From: Mugil cephalus | Taxonomy: Eukaryota > Chordata > Actinopteri > Mugiliformes > Mugilidae | Assembly: GCF_022458985.1 (NCBI RefSeq) | Contig: NC_061781.1 | Span: 21,477,001-21,541,000, forward strand | Reading direction: 5' to 3' | DNA: 64,000 nt | Shown: in pieces, positions 24,912 through 37,100 of the stretch | Numbering within the stretch: position 1 is the stretch's first letter | Layout: every line of letters begins with the position of its first letter | Notes under the pieces: generated by a model | Database searches by the model: none | The model's input: the letters and a program-made list of their open reading frames with translations, nothing else | Told to the model about the DNA's origin: nothing | Made by a program: the position numbers and the translations under genes

Positions 24912-26840
24912 TCATCGGCAGCCGCACTCGTCCACCACCATGTCCTGGTAATGCCGAAGCACCACGTTGTCGTTGTTGTCGTAGTACAGCATGGAGATGG
25001 GGGACAGGCGGATGGGGACGCAGCAGGGCTGCGGCGTCCCGTGCGGGTCCAGGGAGTGCACCAGGGTCTGCAGGATGGCGTGGTTGGTGCCGTTCAGGCT
25101 CTCGCTGAGCGGGAACGGGCACTCGCCGTGGCAGTAGTTGGCCATGTAGCCCTGCGGGGCGATGATCCAGTCCTGCCAGCCCACGTCTTTGAAGTCGATG
25201 TAGAGGCGGCGGGCCTTGCACACGTTGCTGGGCGTCACGGGGAGGTGGACGGCGCTCCTCCTCTGCCTGGACCGACACTGGTGGGGGTTGAGGGACACCG
25301 CCACCAGGGAGGCCTGCATCACGGGGAGGGCGAAGGCCGCCTCCGCCGGGAGGGAGTTACCGGGGTAAAAAGAGACGAGCTCCTCCGGGTCCGCGCCGAG
25401 AGGCAGCAGCTCCAAAACCAAACCGTAGTTGCGTCCCGGTTTGCGCCAGCTCTCCGCCAGCGAGGTGAGGTCCATGGTGATGGAGGTGGGCTCGGGCTGC
25501 AGCTGGACCGACTGGGACAGCAGGAGCCTGCGGTTGGCCTGGGGGTTGGCTCCCCTCAGCGTGGCCCGGATCACTCTGTACAGGGTCACGCTGACGGCGC
25601 CGGGCCCCCGCAGGAGCTCCGCGGATCTGAGGGGCTTCCAGTGGAACTTGACTTCCAGCTGAGCCAGAGACAGCAGCTCCACGGGCTGCAGGACGGACAT
25701 GTTGAAGAAAAGCTGCTTCTCCAGACAAGCCTGACAGCCGCTGCTCCAGCCAGACACAGGCCTGCCTACGAGGAAAACGCACGGAGCGTGGAGAGGAACA
25801 GGCTGATAACGGGTGACTGATAAATCACGGAGAAGAAAACGTCTCCCCAAAACACACACACACTGTGCACAATTTCCAGCATGACTGCAAGGAAACACCT
25901 TAGAAAATCAAGCATTTCATCACGCTTTCACCAAAACTTAATTACTTTTAATTGCCCAAGCTGAGCAGCACTTTAATCAATAAATAATGTTGTTTATTCC
26001 TGCACACAAATTTTCCAAATTTTGTGCATGGACTTGCTATTTTTTTTATGATGAAACCGTTGCAGACACAGTGAATATGCAGATTTTTTTGGCCACTATG
26101 GGAACAGTTGTAGTTTTTAATAGTAAACAAAAAAAACTGTATTTATGCTCAAACCTGTGGAAGTTACTGGTGCAGGAATAGTAATATACTATGAAGTATG
26201 AGGTTGGCTACCTTGTGGTACCGTCATGCAAACAACTTAGTCAACTTCAACCAAAATGTAACGTTTCCTTCCATTAGAAGTAACCTTTCTAAATATAAAA
26301 TGGCTTTTTTAAACAGACTCTTCAATGAAAACTGAAGCATTGAAGGTGTTTAGTGAGTCTGATTTTAGAAGTATGAGCTTGGATTGAACATAATCGAGAG
26401 CACATTTTAGAGAAGTGTCCACAAAACCATGTGTGCAACCAAAATCATCTCATCTCTTTAGATTTTTTCTCAGATACGAGGACTCAGTCATGCATGTGTT
26501 TGGAGAGGGCACCTCCATCTCCACATGTTCTGGACTAAACATAAACAATCAACAGAAACCCACCTTGGTCCTGCACGTATCGGATGATGTTGCCGCGGAC
26601 TCCGTACTCGGACACCGTGCAGAGGTCGCTCTCCTGGGCCTGCATGCTCTCCGTCCTCCGGAACATCCTCCAGAGCGCTGTGGGGACGCGGCGCCGGGGC
26701 TGCTGGCCCCCCGAGGGCCGCGGCCGCCCCGGGAGCCCCAGGGAGCTGAGGAAGAGCCGCTCCTGGCTCTTCATCTCCTCCGCGTCCGAGGCGGCGCCGG
26801 CACCGAGAAAACAGAGCGTCAGGAGCAGCAGGGGAGTCAT
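24912..26840 (-). CDS. gdf3: Growth/differentiation factor 3 (Vg1/dvr1), TGF-beta ligand
   Basis: Secreted TGF-beta superfamily ligand. In fish, Vg1/Gdf3 is known to pair with Nodal to induce mesendoderm and left-right asymmetry. Two exons: 26840-26564 (phase 1, donor GTGGGT) and 25765-24912 (acceptor CGTAG), giving 376 codons. The hydrophobic run after the chosen start ([15 protein letters not shown]) looks like a signal peptide. An in-frame ATG 13 codons upstream (26879) is less likely because it would bury that peptide. The prodomain covers roughly 20-262, with NMS as a possible glycosylation site (114-116). RQRR at 259-262 is a furin-type site, leaving a 114-residue mature domain. That domain has all seven family cysteines (NVC, CHGEC, PCC, CGC), including the interchain one that mammalian GDF3 lacks. 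[19 protein letters not shown] and the DECGCR end are typical of Vg1/Gdf3. Gdf1 is the nearest alternative name. Confidence 0.96.
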
Positions 26841-28394
26841 GTCTGGCCCTCGGGTCGGTCTGCTCCGATCACCGCTCACCTGCGACGGCTCATTTGACCC
26901 GAGACGCCTCCCGGTGTGCAGGATGCATAGTTATGTTAATGAGAAGAGGGGGAGGAGGAGGAGGAGGGTGGAACACGTGGTCTCAGGTCAGAAATCAACA
27001 ATAACAGTCTGCAAAGTCTCACAAGGACTTCACAATCCTGATTAACCCTCCTATTATTTATCTTTGGGGTCAATTTGATACCATTCAGTGGTTTACATTT
27101 AATGGCTTTCCCTGATCCCCAGTTGTAGATAACAAGAATATGAACCTAAAAGTGATATAAAGCTCTGTCCAGTTTAAGGTCAGTCAGATTTTAACAGGTA
27201 TTCAGGATGTATGTGCAGTGGTGGTTTATTTAAAGAGTTATTTAGGAAGTAAACAAACAAGCTTCAAGTACTTGACTCGTTTTAATTAATCATTTTCTGG
27301 AGGTTTTAAATTGCTGAGGCCACCTTCTGTTAATAAAATACCTGTAAGAAGAGAACACAGAAAAGGACAGTTTTAATTGAATTATTGATTTTAACATATT
27401 TTAACAGTTGAATTCAATTTAAAAAGATTGAGAGCAGAAGTTTCCAGAAAAAAAATGGCAGAAGTCTGGATAGCAATAGAGCTAAACTCATTTATTTTGT
27501 TTATAATTTTCACAATTGTCAAGTTTTTTGAACTCACATCAGATTGTTCACAAATTAAATCAATAAGTTAAATGAAGTTACATTAGAGTAACTTTGTGTC
27601 AAAGTCCTTAAATTTCTTTTCTTCAAAGAGGAACTGGAATCCTCAGTTATTTTGATTATCAACAGATCTTCTTTCTTTTCAGATCTTTATTAATTAACTT
27701 GTTCTTCAGTGTATAAAACGTCAGAAATAGTGAAAATAGTTAAAGGTACTTATTTATCCCCTGAAAACTTTTAACTGAACACGTCCTGGTGCCTTGTTTG
27801 ATCAGCTGTAAAGATTTGAGTTTACGATGACAGAAGATTGGAGAAACCAGCTCATTACCATTCAAGATAAGATGATACCGAGTTTAAAAAAACTGACTGA
27901 GGCGTTTAATCTGTTATCAAAATAGTTATAAATCATTTGATCAGCTGATAGTGTCAACTCTTGGTTTCTGTGCTCCACTGGTGGGTGCATTCCGCCCTCT
28001 AGTGCTCAGGGGTGGTACTTCAGCCCAAACTCGCAGCTTTCAGATTGTTTTCATAGTTTTACTGTTATTTAAATAAAGTAAATGTTACCATTTTTCCCCA
28101 ACACATGACTCCCTAAAACAAAGAGTCTGCTTGCTGTGCATGTCATCTCAGTTTATTCTTCAAGTGATTTCCCCTTCACACACAAGTCTTAAAAGGTGTG
28201 AAGTGGTGAAAGTATTAAATCATTCCTTTTCTGTGCTTTTCTTCTGGAGGGTTGTTGAAGGTATTTACAACCAAAACAACCACAAAAGGAAATGAAAATA
28301 ATTTACAAAAGGGTTAACCTTGCAATGTTATCACATTTTTTGAGAATTCACTTCAGGCTTTGCAAGTGCAAGTGTCGGCTATAATACAAGAGAG
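26841..28394. other. gdf3 upstream flank
   Basis: The first 150 bp are GC-rich and probably hold the gdf3 promoter; no TATA box is seen. An ATGCAT/ATGTTAAT cluster lies at about 26922-26941 and a GGA-rich run at about 26945-26970. The rest is AT-rich with no gene. Confidence 0.4.
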
Positions 28395-29256
28395 AGGGGC
28401 AGTGGAGCTCATTCTCCACCAAACTGATCCAGGACTTCATTCATACTAAACTCAGTGCAGCTGTACAACAGCTCACCTTTCTGTAACAGAAACTAACTAT
28501 ATAACTTATTCATGTCAGTGCTTTTCCATCCTTATTACTGAGCCTTATCATTTATCCTTCCTATGTATAGTACTGTATATTTACTTTTAGTTCTTGTAGA
28601 TTTGTACATATTCAGATCTTACAATATTAGTTTTATTTATTTTAGTTTTACTAAATGTCAAAACGCATTTCAAAAGTATTATTATTAATATTTACAGTAT
28701 ATATTTACTACTATTTAATTTTATTTTATTTCTTGTAGATTTGTACATAATTAAATTTTATATTTTTATTTATTTTTTGTATTTATTTATTTTTTATATA
28801 TTTTATCTATCTATCTTACACCTACTTTTCTTTTTACTGAATGTCAAAGTGCCTTTCAAGAGTGTTATTATTATTTATTATTATTCATTTTATATTTAGT
28901 TTTTTTTTCTATTTCTTGTACATTTGTACAGATGCAAACCTTATATTTTATTTCTTTTTATTTTAGTATTTATTTTTATTTATTTTATTTTTAGTTTTGA
29001 AATGTTATGTTATAATTTATAATATATATTAACTTCTTTTTCTATTTCTTGTAGATATGAAACTCCTATATTATTTGATTTTTTTTTGTATTTATTTTAT
29101 TTGAATTTTTTTTTTGTAACTATCTCAGACCTATTTTTCATTTTACATAATGTGTGTTTCTATTTTAATTATTATTATTTATTACTATTTATGTGCAGCT
29201 GAGCTACTGTGATCAAGAAATTTCCGTCCTGGATCAGTAAAGTCTAAGTCCATGTT
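28395..29256 (+). mobile_element. Probable LINE 3' end with T-rich 3' UTR
   Basis: The frame ending DFIHTKLSAAVQQL then stop resembles the C-terminal end of fish non-LTR elements. It is followed by about 700 bp of ATTT-rich sequence and a tail 'gatcaagaaatttccgtcct' then 'ggatcagtaaagt', like the 'gatcaataaagt' 3' end of such elements. The family is uncertain. Confidence 0.45.
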
Positions 29257-29846
29257 TTTATGAACCATACAAAGCTTTTTCTTTAAAGTGTATTCCTACT
29301 GAATATAAACAGGCATGAGGCTTAAACGCCACAATCAAACCTCCTCTCATAACCAAACCTGTGACCAACTACCAGACCTCAACCACAAAATAGTGAGATT
29401 TCTTAAAATGTAACTCGATGCTTCTCGTTTAAAGTTTTGTCACGTGTCACAAACACCAAACATCCAGTCAGTTCCAATGATTTTTTAATATAGTTGGCAA
29501 TCAAAGATGATCTTGATTCAATCAGTATTTACAGATCAGTATGTACAATGGTCGAAGGAGAGCAGGAGGGTGTAGTTACACTGTGTGTGTGTGTGTGTGA
29601 GAGAGAGAGAGCGGAGGGAGGGGAGGGGACACGAGGGGGGGGAGGGGGGGGAGAAGCTGACGTTCATCCTCTCAAATAAACGAACACCTCATCCACCCAT
29701 TCAACGCCGACGGTATGCGTGCATAGCTCAGGACACGGATTTGGCGACGCACAGAGAACAAGAATAAATATGCACGCGAACAACTCGCTGACGACACGTA
29801 GACAGTAATGTGCACTGGATGACAGCCATGTAAAAGATTCACGCAA

Positions 29847-29879
<33 letters not shown>

Positions 29880-30875
29880 ACTACAGCTGAACAGAAACAC
29901 ACACACACACACACACACACACCACTACACTCGGTCCTCTCGCGGCGTCGCTGGTTTTATATTTGAGAGCTCGGTGCTGATGTTGGAATTGAAAAGTAAA
30001 ATAAATTAAGTTTAATAAATCTGTCATTTCTGAAGATGCATCCAGACTGAAAGACTTTCACCGTCCTGCAAGTACAAAAGGCTGAATCTTGACTTTAGAG
30101 TGAATCCAGTGTACGATGTAGCACATTTAATCATGCTGTGGAGACATTAATTAAATCAGGAATCATTTGAAAATAAGCAAATAAACTTTATAATTCAACG
30201 AGCAAGCACCAACATTAGTTAAACCAAAGCAGCATGAACTTAAAATGATGCTTTTTTTCCTTCTTTTTTTTTTTTTAGTTTTGTTTTATTCGACTGTCCT
30301 TTTCTATTGTTAAAAAAAAAAAAAAAGGACACAACACCACGTCACATGACAACATCATCCGCAGAAAAGGCTTCATTCCAAACACAAATGTTTCGGGAAT
30401 CTGATACCACCAAGGTGCAACAAATCAAAAGAGACCGAACTGAGGAGACGTGAGCGCATTCGTTTGTACTGGCAGGATAGAGGAAGTCTGTCAGGACCGT
30501 GGACGCGTCTCCAAAGATGCATCGACCCCTCGTCAACGGAGGCTCGTTTTGACTCGAGCTCGAACCGCGAAAAAAGGCAAAAGTCTCAAATATAACAGTG
30601 ATGGCCACTTGAGAGGCTCAGAACGTCACAGACAGACTGGACACACGCAGTCAGAGTTACAGTACTTGAGGAGCTGATCGAGGTCGTGACGCACATCCAG
30701 GGCTTTGGTGCATCATCGGACAATCAGGAGTGTTTCTCTTCACTTTGAAATAGTACGACAGGCGCAGGTCTGATTCATCAGTCCATATATATATATATAT
30801 ATTTATATATATTTATATATTTATACCTATAAATCCATTCAATGAGCTATGTACAACGTATGGCAAAGAAAAATC
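29257..30875. other. Intergenic between gdf3 and trappc10
   Basis: Holds GT (29583-29600), a G/GA-rich tract (29600-29655), CA (29850-29877 and 29897-29921) and TA (30786-30822) repeats, plus poly-T/poly-A near 30263-30328. Part may be trappc10 3' UTR if the distal polyadenylation signal is used. No separate gene was recognised. Confidence 0.45.
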
Positions 30876-30881
30876 TTTATT
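30876..30881 (-). terminator. Candidate trappc10 polyadenylation signal (AATAAA)
   Basis: A minus-strand AATAAA sits about 280 nt past the trappc10 stop. A second candidate lies at 30285-30290. The sequence alone does not show which is used. Confidence 0.4.
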
Positions 30882-31071
30882 TAAATTCGTCAGCAGATGT
30901 CATTGGCTCCGTCACTGTCTAGTCCGTAACGTCTCCAGTGATGTTTCATGCTAAGGGGTGAGTCCGTATCGGAAAACCTGCAGCGGTCTTTGAGGTGGAC
31001 TCACGGATCTGATCGGCCCCGGAGCCGAGGCTCAGCAGAGTCCGTCCAGGGCCTGGGTTCAGTCCTACAAC

Positions 31072-31140
31072 AAGAAGAAGAAGAAGAAGAAGAAGAAGGA
31101 GAAGAGGTGGGTGGCGGCGGCGGCAGCGGCGGCGGCGGCG
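31072..31140. repeat. (AAG)n and (GGC)n tracts in trappc10 3' UTR
   Basis: On the plus strand an AAG/GAA run (about 31072-31107) is followed by a GGC/GGCA-rich run (about 31110-31140). On the transcript they read as GCC-rich then CUU-rich, starting about 20 nt after the stop codon. Confidence 0.85.
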
Positions 31141-31159
31141 TGCGGTGTCGCCACCAGGG

Positions 31160-34100
31160 TCATGTAGCGTTGACCTCCATGATGTGGTCGTCGGTGGCGG
31201 GCAGCACCAGGACCTGCCGCGCGTGGCTGTTGTTGAACACCTGTCCGGGGCTGAAGGGCTCCAGGCGAGGCATGGCCACGCCCTTCTGCTGCTGGTCGCC
31301 GCTGCCCACCGAGTGGATGCTGCCCCGGCTGCGGATGCTCGCCGTGTCCCCCTGGTCGTCCAGCGTTTTGTCCAGCAGGGACAAACTGTCGTTCTCCACG
31401 CAGCTGTCTGAGAGGGCGGAGGGGCAAGAAAAATAAAATTAGAAGGTACAACTTGACTGCTGAGATCTGTAATCAAGAAAATTCAGAGCTCACTTACTGA
31501 GGTCCCACTAGATAAACGCTGAAAGTTAAGGTGAGACACTACTACATTTTAACTAACAGATATCACCAGCTGATTTCTTACATAAACACAATATATTTTT
31601 TGTATTACAAGTTTTCTGTGAATTAACATTTAAATATGCAAATGAGGAGCTACATTCTTAAATATGCACCAATTTGCATATATTTCCAAAACAGAAATCT
31701 AAGTAATGGGTAAATCAAGGTTCATAATTCTTGTTTCATTTTATTAATGTATTAGATTTCCAGGTATTTACAAAGAGAATTTTGGATATCTCTTTTAATC
31801 ACTCCATTAACCACAACATACTCAACAGTCCAAAAGAAATCAATTTTCGCCATGTCTTTTGGAGTAAAATGTTATATAAATCAGGCTTTGAATTAGATAT
31901 GAAAAATCCCCTCTGTAATTACCTGTAGAATGTAGTCAGGAATAAGTCTGAAAAGTTTGGTGTGTGTAAGTGCTACTGAAGTGGAGATTTCTGGCTCAGA
32001 GTAGCAGAAAAGCAGCAGCATGTATACGCCATTGATCAATGCTGGGGGGTCGGGGGTCATTGGGTCCTATGGGTTGAGGGGAGGGGCCTCTGTGGATCAT
32101 CCCACAGATACTTGATTAGTTTGGGATCTAGTGAATTTGGAGGCCAGGTCAACACCTTGTACTGTTTTTTTGAGTTTTTGTGTCAGGCTGAATCCTGCTG
32201 GGGGTGGCTGCTACCATTGTCATTGCTATGTATGGGGTGGGGGGGTCTGGTCTGGTCTAGGTGGGTGCTACATGTCTAAGTAACATCCACATGAATGAAT
32301 GTCAGGTCCAAAAGTTTCCCATCAGAACACTGAACTGTCACAAGATGATCAACGTTATTCACTTCTCCTGTCGGTGGTTCTAATGTTTTGGCTGACTGGT
32401 CAGAGTTTCTCACCGGGGTCTGGCTGAATGGCCACCGCTGAGGTGTGAGGCAGGTACTTCAGCACTTTGATCTTGGGGAAGGGGAGGTGTCCCGCGAACA
32501 GAGGCATCACCTCGATCTGGACCTTGTGTGTAGCGTTGGCCGTCACCGGCATCGACACCAACCCCGAACTCTTCCCACACACGGCCCAGTTACTGCTGCT
32601 GTCAGCCACTGAGGGAACACACACAGACACACTGAGGAAACACACACAGACACACTGAGGAAACACACGCTTTCATTCTCTGCTGGTTGTGATGTGTGAT
32701 GTTGTGTTTTTCACTTCATGAATCTTCTAACATTTGTGGGCGCGCCGACAAGCAAAGTCCATGTAGAGTTTGGAGAAAACAACCTCCCAAGGACAATTAA
32801 GTGAGGTTAACTAACTAATTATAATAACAGAAACACATTTTATACATTTGCAAGCTTCTAGATAAATGAGTAGGGGTGAGAAAAACAACATGGCCGTACT
32901 TTTTCTTCTGATACAATATTGATTTTGAATTTCTTAATATTGGTTTTGAAAAGAAACAGAAACGTTGTGTTTTGGGCCGATCGTGAATAATTTCCACGGC
33001 GCAATAAATTGTATCTGGATAATTTGGATTAATATTGTTTTTTGACTCAACTTGTCCAATGAATTATCATCTGATGTACATATATACAATGTGTATTTCA
33101 GGCTGCATTTATAATTTCTCAGTTAAGTATTTAGAATATTGGAATATATTGTAATATGATAATAACAAATCACATTGAATATCTTCCCCTATAAACTAGT
33201 AGATCTATCGAGAGTTCAATCTATGTCTGTGTCTAAGAAAAATGATAAAAATCTTATTTAATGACACGAACAGCTGAATTAATAGATTTAACTTTCAATC
33301 ATTGATCCTCTTCTATTGACTAATCAACCCATGATTCAATTAATTTAACTAAATGTTCATTCTAATAATTATAATATATAATATGAGGCACTGACACATC
33401 AAAATGTTTATCCCTCGGGATAAATAAAGTATTTATCTATGATCAATGCTGATTAATAATAAGAATATTAAAGAGGTACAAATGATGATAACTAACCATT
33501 ATATTTTTATTTATTTATATGTCACAATCAATCATCATGTTTAACAAATGAAACAGTTTAACCTCCTGAGACCCGAGCTTTTATTTTATGCATTTTTAAT
33601 TTCTCCAAGCTGTTTGGGATCAGTAGGACCTAAGAAGTATGAAAACTAAGCATCATCTTTCAACAGGAAGTAGTAGTTTTTCAAAGTTTTTGTCCTCATA
33701 TGTGGACACTGGGATTATTTCATTATTTATATTGTAATAAAGTCACAAATGTGTGACAAAATATAAAACTGTTAATTTTAATATCTGAACATGGCTGAGC
33801 AAAACCACAATCGTGAACAATTAAGTCCCAACGTCCTCAAACGAGTACCTGCAAATTAGCGAGGTTGTAGCTCGTTACTAGAAACTACAAATTTTAATGA
33901 ACATAAATAAATAAGGTTTAACCGTAGAATTTGACGGGGTTTTAATCCTTGTCCACTTTTGCCTGTGATCATTTGTAGAATGAATCCAATGACGAGTGTA
34001 TTTACTCGTTTCTACCACTAGATGGCAGACTGAAGTGTCCACTAACAAGGAAAATGGGTTTAAATGAAGCACCACTCAAATCAGTGCTGTAATTCAGATT

Positions 34101-37100
34101 GTACCAGTTGATGAAGTTGAACATCTAATCAAATGACAAGTCTTTTCGTTTCTCTCGTTCATCCTCTCAGCTTTGCCGGCCGACGACCTACCTTCATACA
34201 TGAGTTTGGTGGTTTTGAGGCCGTCCGTGTCAGTTTTGCTGTCCTCCGCCATCTCGCCCTCTGCAGGTTCGGTCAGTCGTGTGATGCACACCTCCAGTCC
34301 ACAGAGGAGGCCGGAGCGGCAGTGCTGCTCGCCAGCAGGAGGCAAGATCTCCGCTCTCACGCTGTACAATGTCTGACAGCACGAAGGGCGGGTTATTAAT
34401 AGAGCGGGAGGCTCCGACAGAGGCAGGGACTTTAACAAGCGGTTCATATGACATTACAACATTAACAACTGTATGCATTTACCAGTATTTATATTCGACC
34501 TTTAATTATTTAGTCGGCCAGCCAGGAAAGCAAACAAAATATAAGCGTTTGAGTGGACTTACAGTGACTCTCTCGAGCTGGAACTGGTAGTGGAAAGGTT
34601 TGAAGGCGGAGACGTCTTGGTTGAGAGGAGAGAAGTTGGCAGAGAAGACGCAGTGGAGACAGGAGGGCAGGTCGTCCTTCCACCTCACCTCCCACAAGCA
34701 GAACACGCTGTGCTTACTGCACAGCAGCTGCAAAAAAAAAAAAAAAAAAAAACACACACACACCAGACACCAGCGTGAGTTCAAATCAAAGCATGAAAGA
34801 GGTTTACTGACTTCAGTCAATGACGGACACATCCAGATACTGTGAATCGTGGTTAAATATCAGACTGGTCGTAGATGTATCAGGTTAGCGTTGGTCTCTG
34901 TGACAGACCGGCTACCTGTCCAGGTCGTACCCCGCCTCTCGCTCAGTAGAAGCTGGGATAGGCTCCAGCCACCTGAAACCCTCTAGAGGAGAAGCTGTAA
35001 CAGTTACTGGGTTTTATTTTTCCTCCTCACCTGCTGTGATTTAGTGTTGAGAGACTGTAGCTCCAGCGACGCGTGCTGCTTCTCTGCCAGTTTCACTTCT
35101 GCCAGCGTGAAGTTCACATCGGACACATTCTGCACGCACACCTGGATGTACTTCCTGTCAGGTCAGGTCAAAGGTCACAAGTCAGACATCGATCAAGTGT
35201 TTGTATTAAACGTGCAAACGTTTGCTTCTTGTTATTCTCAAGATTTTGTATAAAGGAGATTTCCATAGATGAACAGTGCTGGAAAACCGAGAGCAGAGTT
35301 TCTTCTGTTTCTCTTTATTGTTATAATAAAATAGAGGGTATGCACGTGATGTCACAGCCAGTGAAGTCTCCATGGTTACGGCCACTGAGTGGCACAAAGT
35401 GACAGTTGATCATGGAGATTAGCAGCATTAGTTTGAATCAGAGGCTTTAATAGCGTCTAAATTGTAAAATTAATTTAACAAAAAAAAAGCGCTGCGATTG
35501 ACTGAATCAACAGATTTGAAAACCAGTCAGAGATAAATTTTTACAGATATCTGCCAAAGTAAAGAGGAGTAAATGTATCGCTGCATTATGAAGAAAGAAC
35601 TGGAATCCAGACACAGAAACTTGGTGTTGTGGTTCACATTTAGTGTCAGGTAATATTAATTCATGCTGTATTTTTTGATGAAGTCAAACCTTACGTTCTG
35701 GAGAACTGTAGGATAAGTTTGTGGATGTTAGTGTTTTGTCGTAGTTACGGCCGATAGTAACTATGTCAGTTCCAACTATAAATAACAATAAACGGAATAT
35801 TTGCCATCACTCCTCATCATCCTTTTAACATCCAGACATTACACTATTGTATGACTAACGTTACTTCTCAGTAAATCTCTTAGCACTTAAATTTATCATA
35901 ACTGAAATGAACTAAAACTAACAAACTATCTGAAACTGAGGCTAATCCACTTTTCCAAATCCACACTAGTTCGTATGGATCATTGTCGAGTCCAATTGTC
36001 TTTAATTTGATCTGATAATCCACATTTTCTTGCTGTATTTACTGATACATTTCACGATGTTACTGCCACTCAGGGGGCGTGGCCCCGGGAGGAAGTGAGG
36101 TCAGTGCATAACCTCTGTCACAAATGTTAATCAATACAGTCATTTCCACGAGGGCTCACCTGTTACCCGCAGAAAGCAGTGAGTGTTTGGTCTTGAAGGG
36201 GATGTAGAAGGTGAGGGTGAGCAGTGTGGAGTAGATCGACCATGGACAGTCGATGGACATCTGGGGACAGACAAGACTTCACTATGAAGCGCTATCAAAC
36301 AGCTAACGAGCCAAATACTAGGAGCAAATAGTCACCTGGCAGACAGTGGTTTATTTCAGGGCTCTAACCAACAACCAACAGTCTTTAAAATGATAGAGGT
36401 CTATATAGTGTCTCATTTTTTTACTGGCTACTCCACTGATACAGTTCATATCTGCAGCAGCAGAAACATAAAACGCCTCCATCGCTGCGTCGCTGCTTTC
36501 TCACACATAAACCGTGACTCATCTCCGCCTCTAAACAGTTCATATATTAGTTTTTCTCACTCTCTGGTCGATGGCGGTCATGGGCGTGTCGGGATGGCTG
36601 TAGCTGCGCGGCCGATGACGGACCTCCCCGTTGGTCAGCCTCTCGTTGGGGGGCCGTTCGGACCCGGATGGGATGATGCACAGAACCTCCAGCTGGAACT
36701 CCAGAGTGTGGTAGGGAGGGGTGGGAGGAAGGGCGATGCTGGTCACCTTCTCGGACGACTGGATGGACAGGACGCTTTCACCGACCAACTCTGACCACGC
36801 GACGGGGAAAGAAAAGGCAGCCGTGAGAAAACGAAAGCTCAGGTGGATGCGTTGCAGGTGCTCAGTGAAAACCAGTGCTGGTAACTAGGTGGTCACTGAC
36901 CAGCAGAAGGGCTGCTGATGCGTGCGGTGCAGCTGGCGGAGGGCAGGATGGGCATGGTGTCCGTGTTGCTGAGCTGCAGGGCGTCTCCTTTCTTCACAGT
37001 GTAGTGACCCGTCAGCAGAGTAAACTTCACCATCTGAGGCAGACCAGCTAACAGTGGCTCTGAGGACGCAAACGCGGCTACAATGAGCGACACGCGCTTC

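Noticed and set aside
24756..25820. Long plus-strand frame (354 codons)
   Set aside because: Antisense shadow of gdf3 exon 2; low-complexity Val/Gly/His-rich product with no family features.
26841..26879. Upstream ATG giving 13 extra gdf3 residues
   Set aside because: It would place a charged stretch before the signal peptide; the downstream ATG gives a standard signal sequence.
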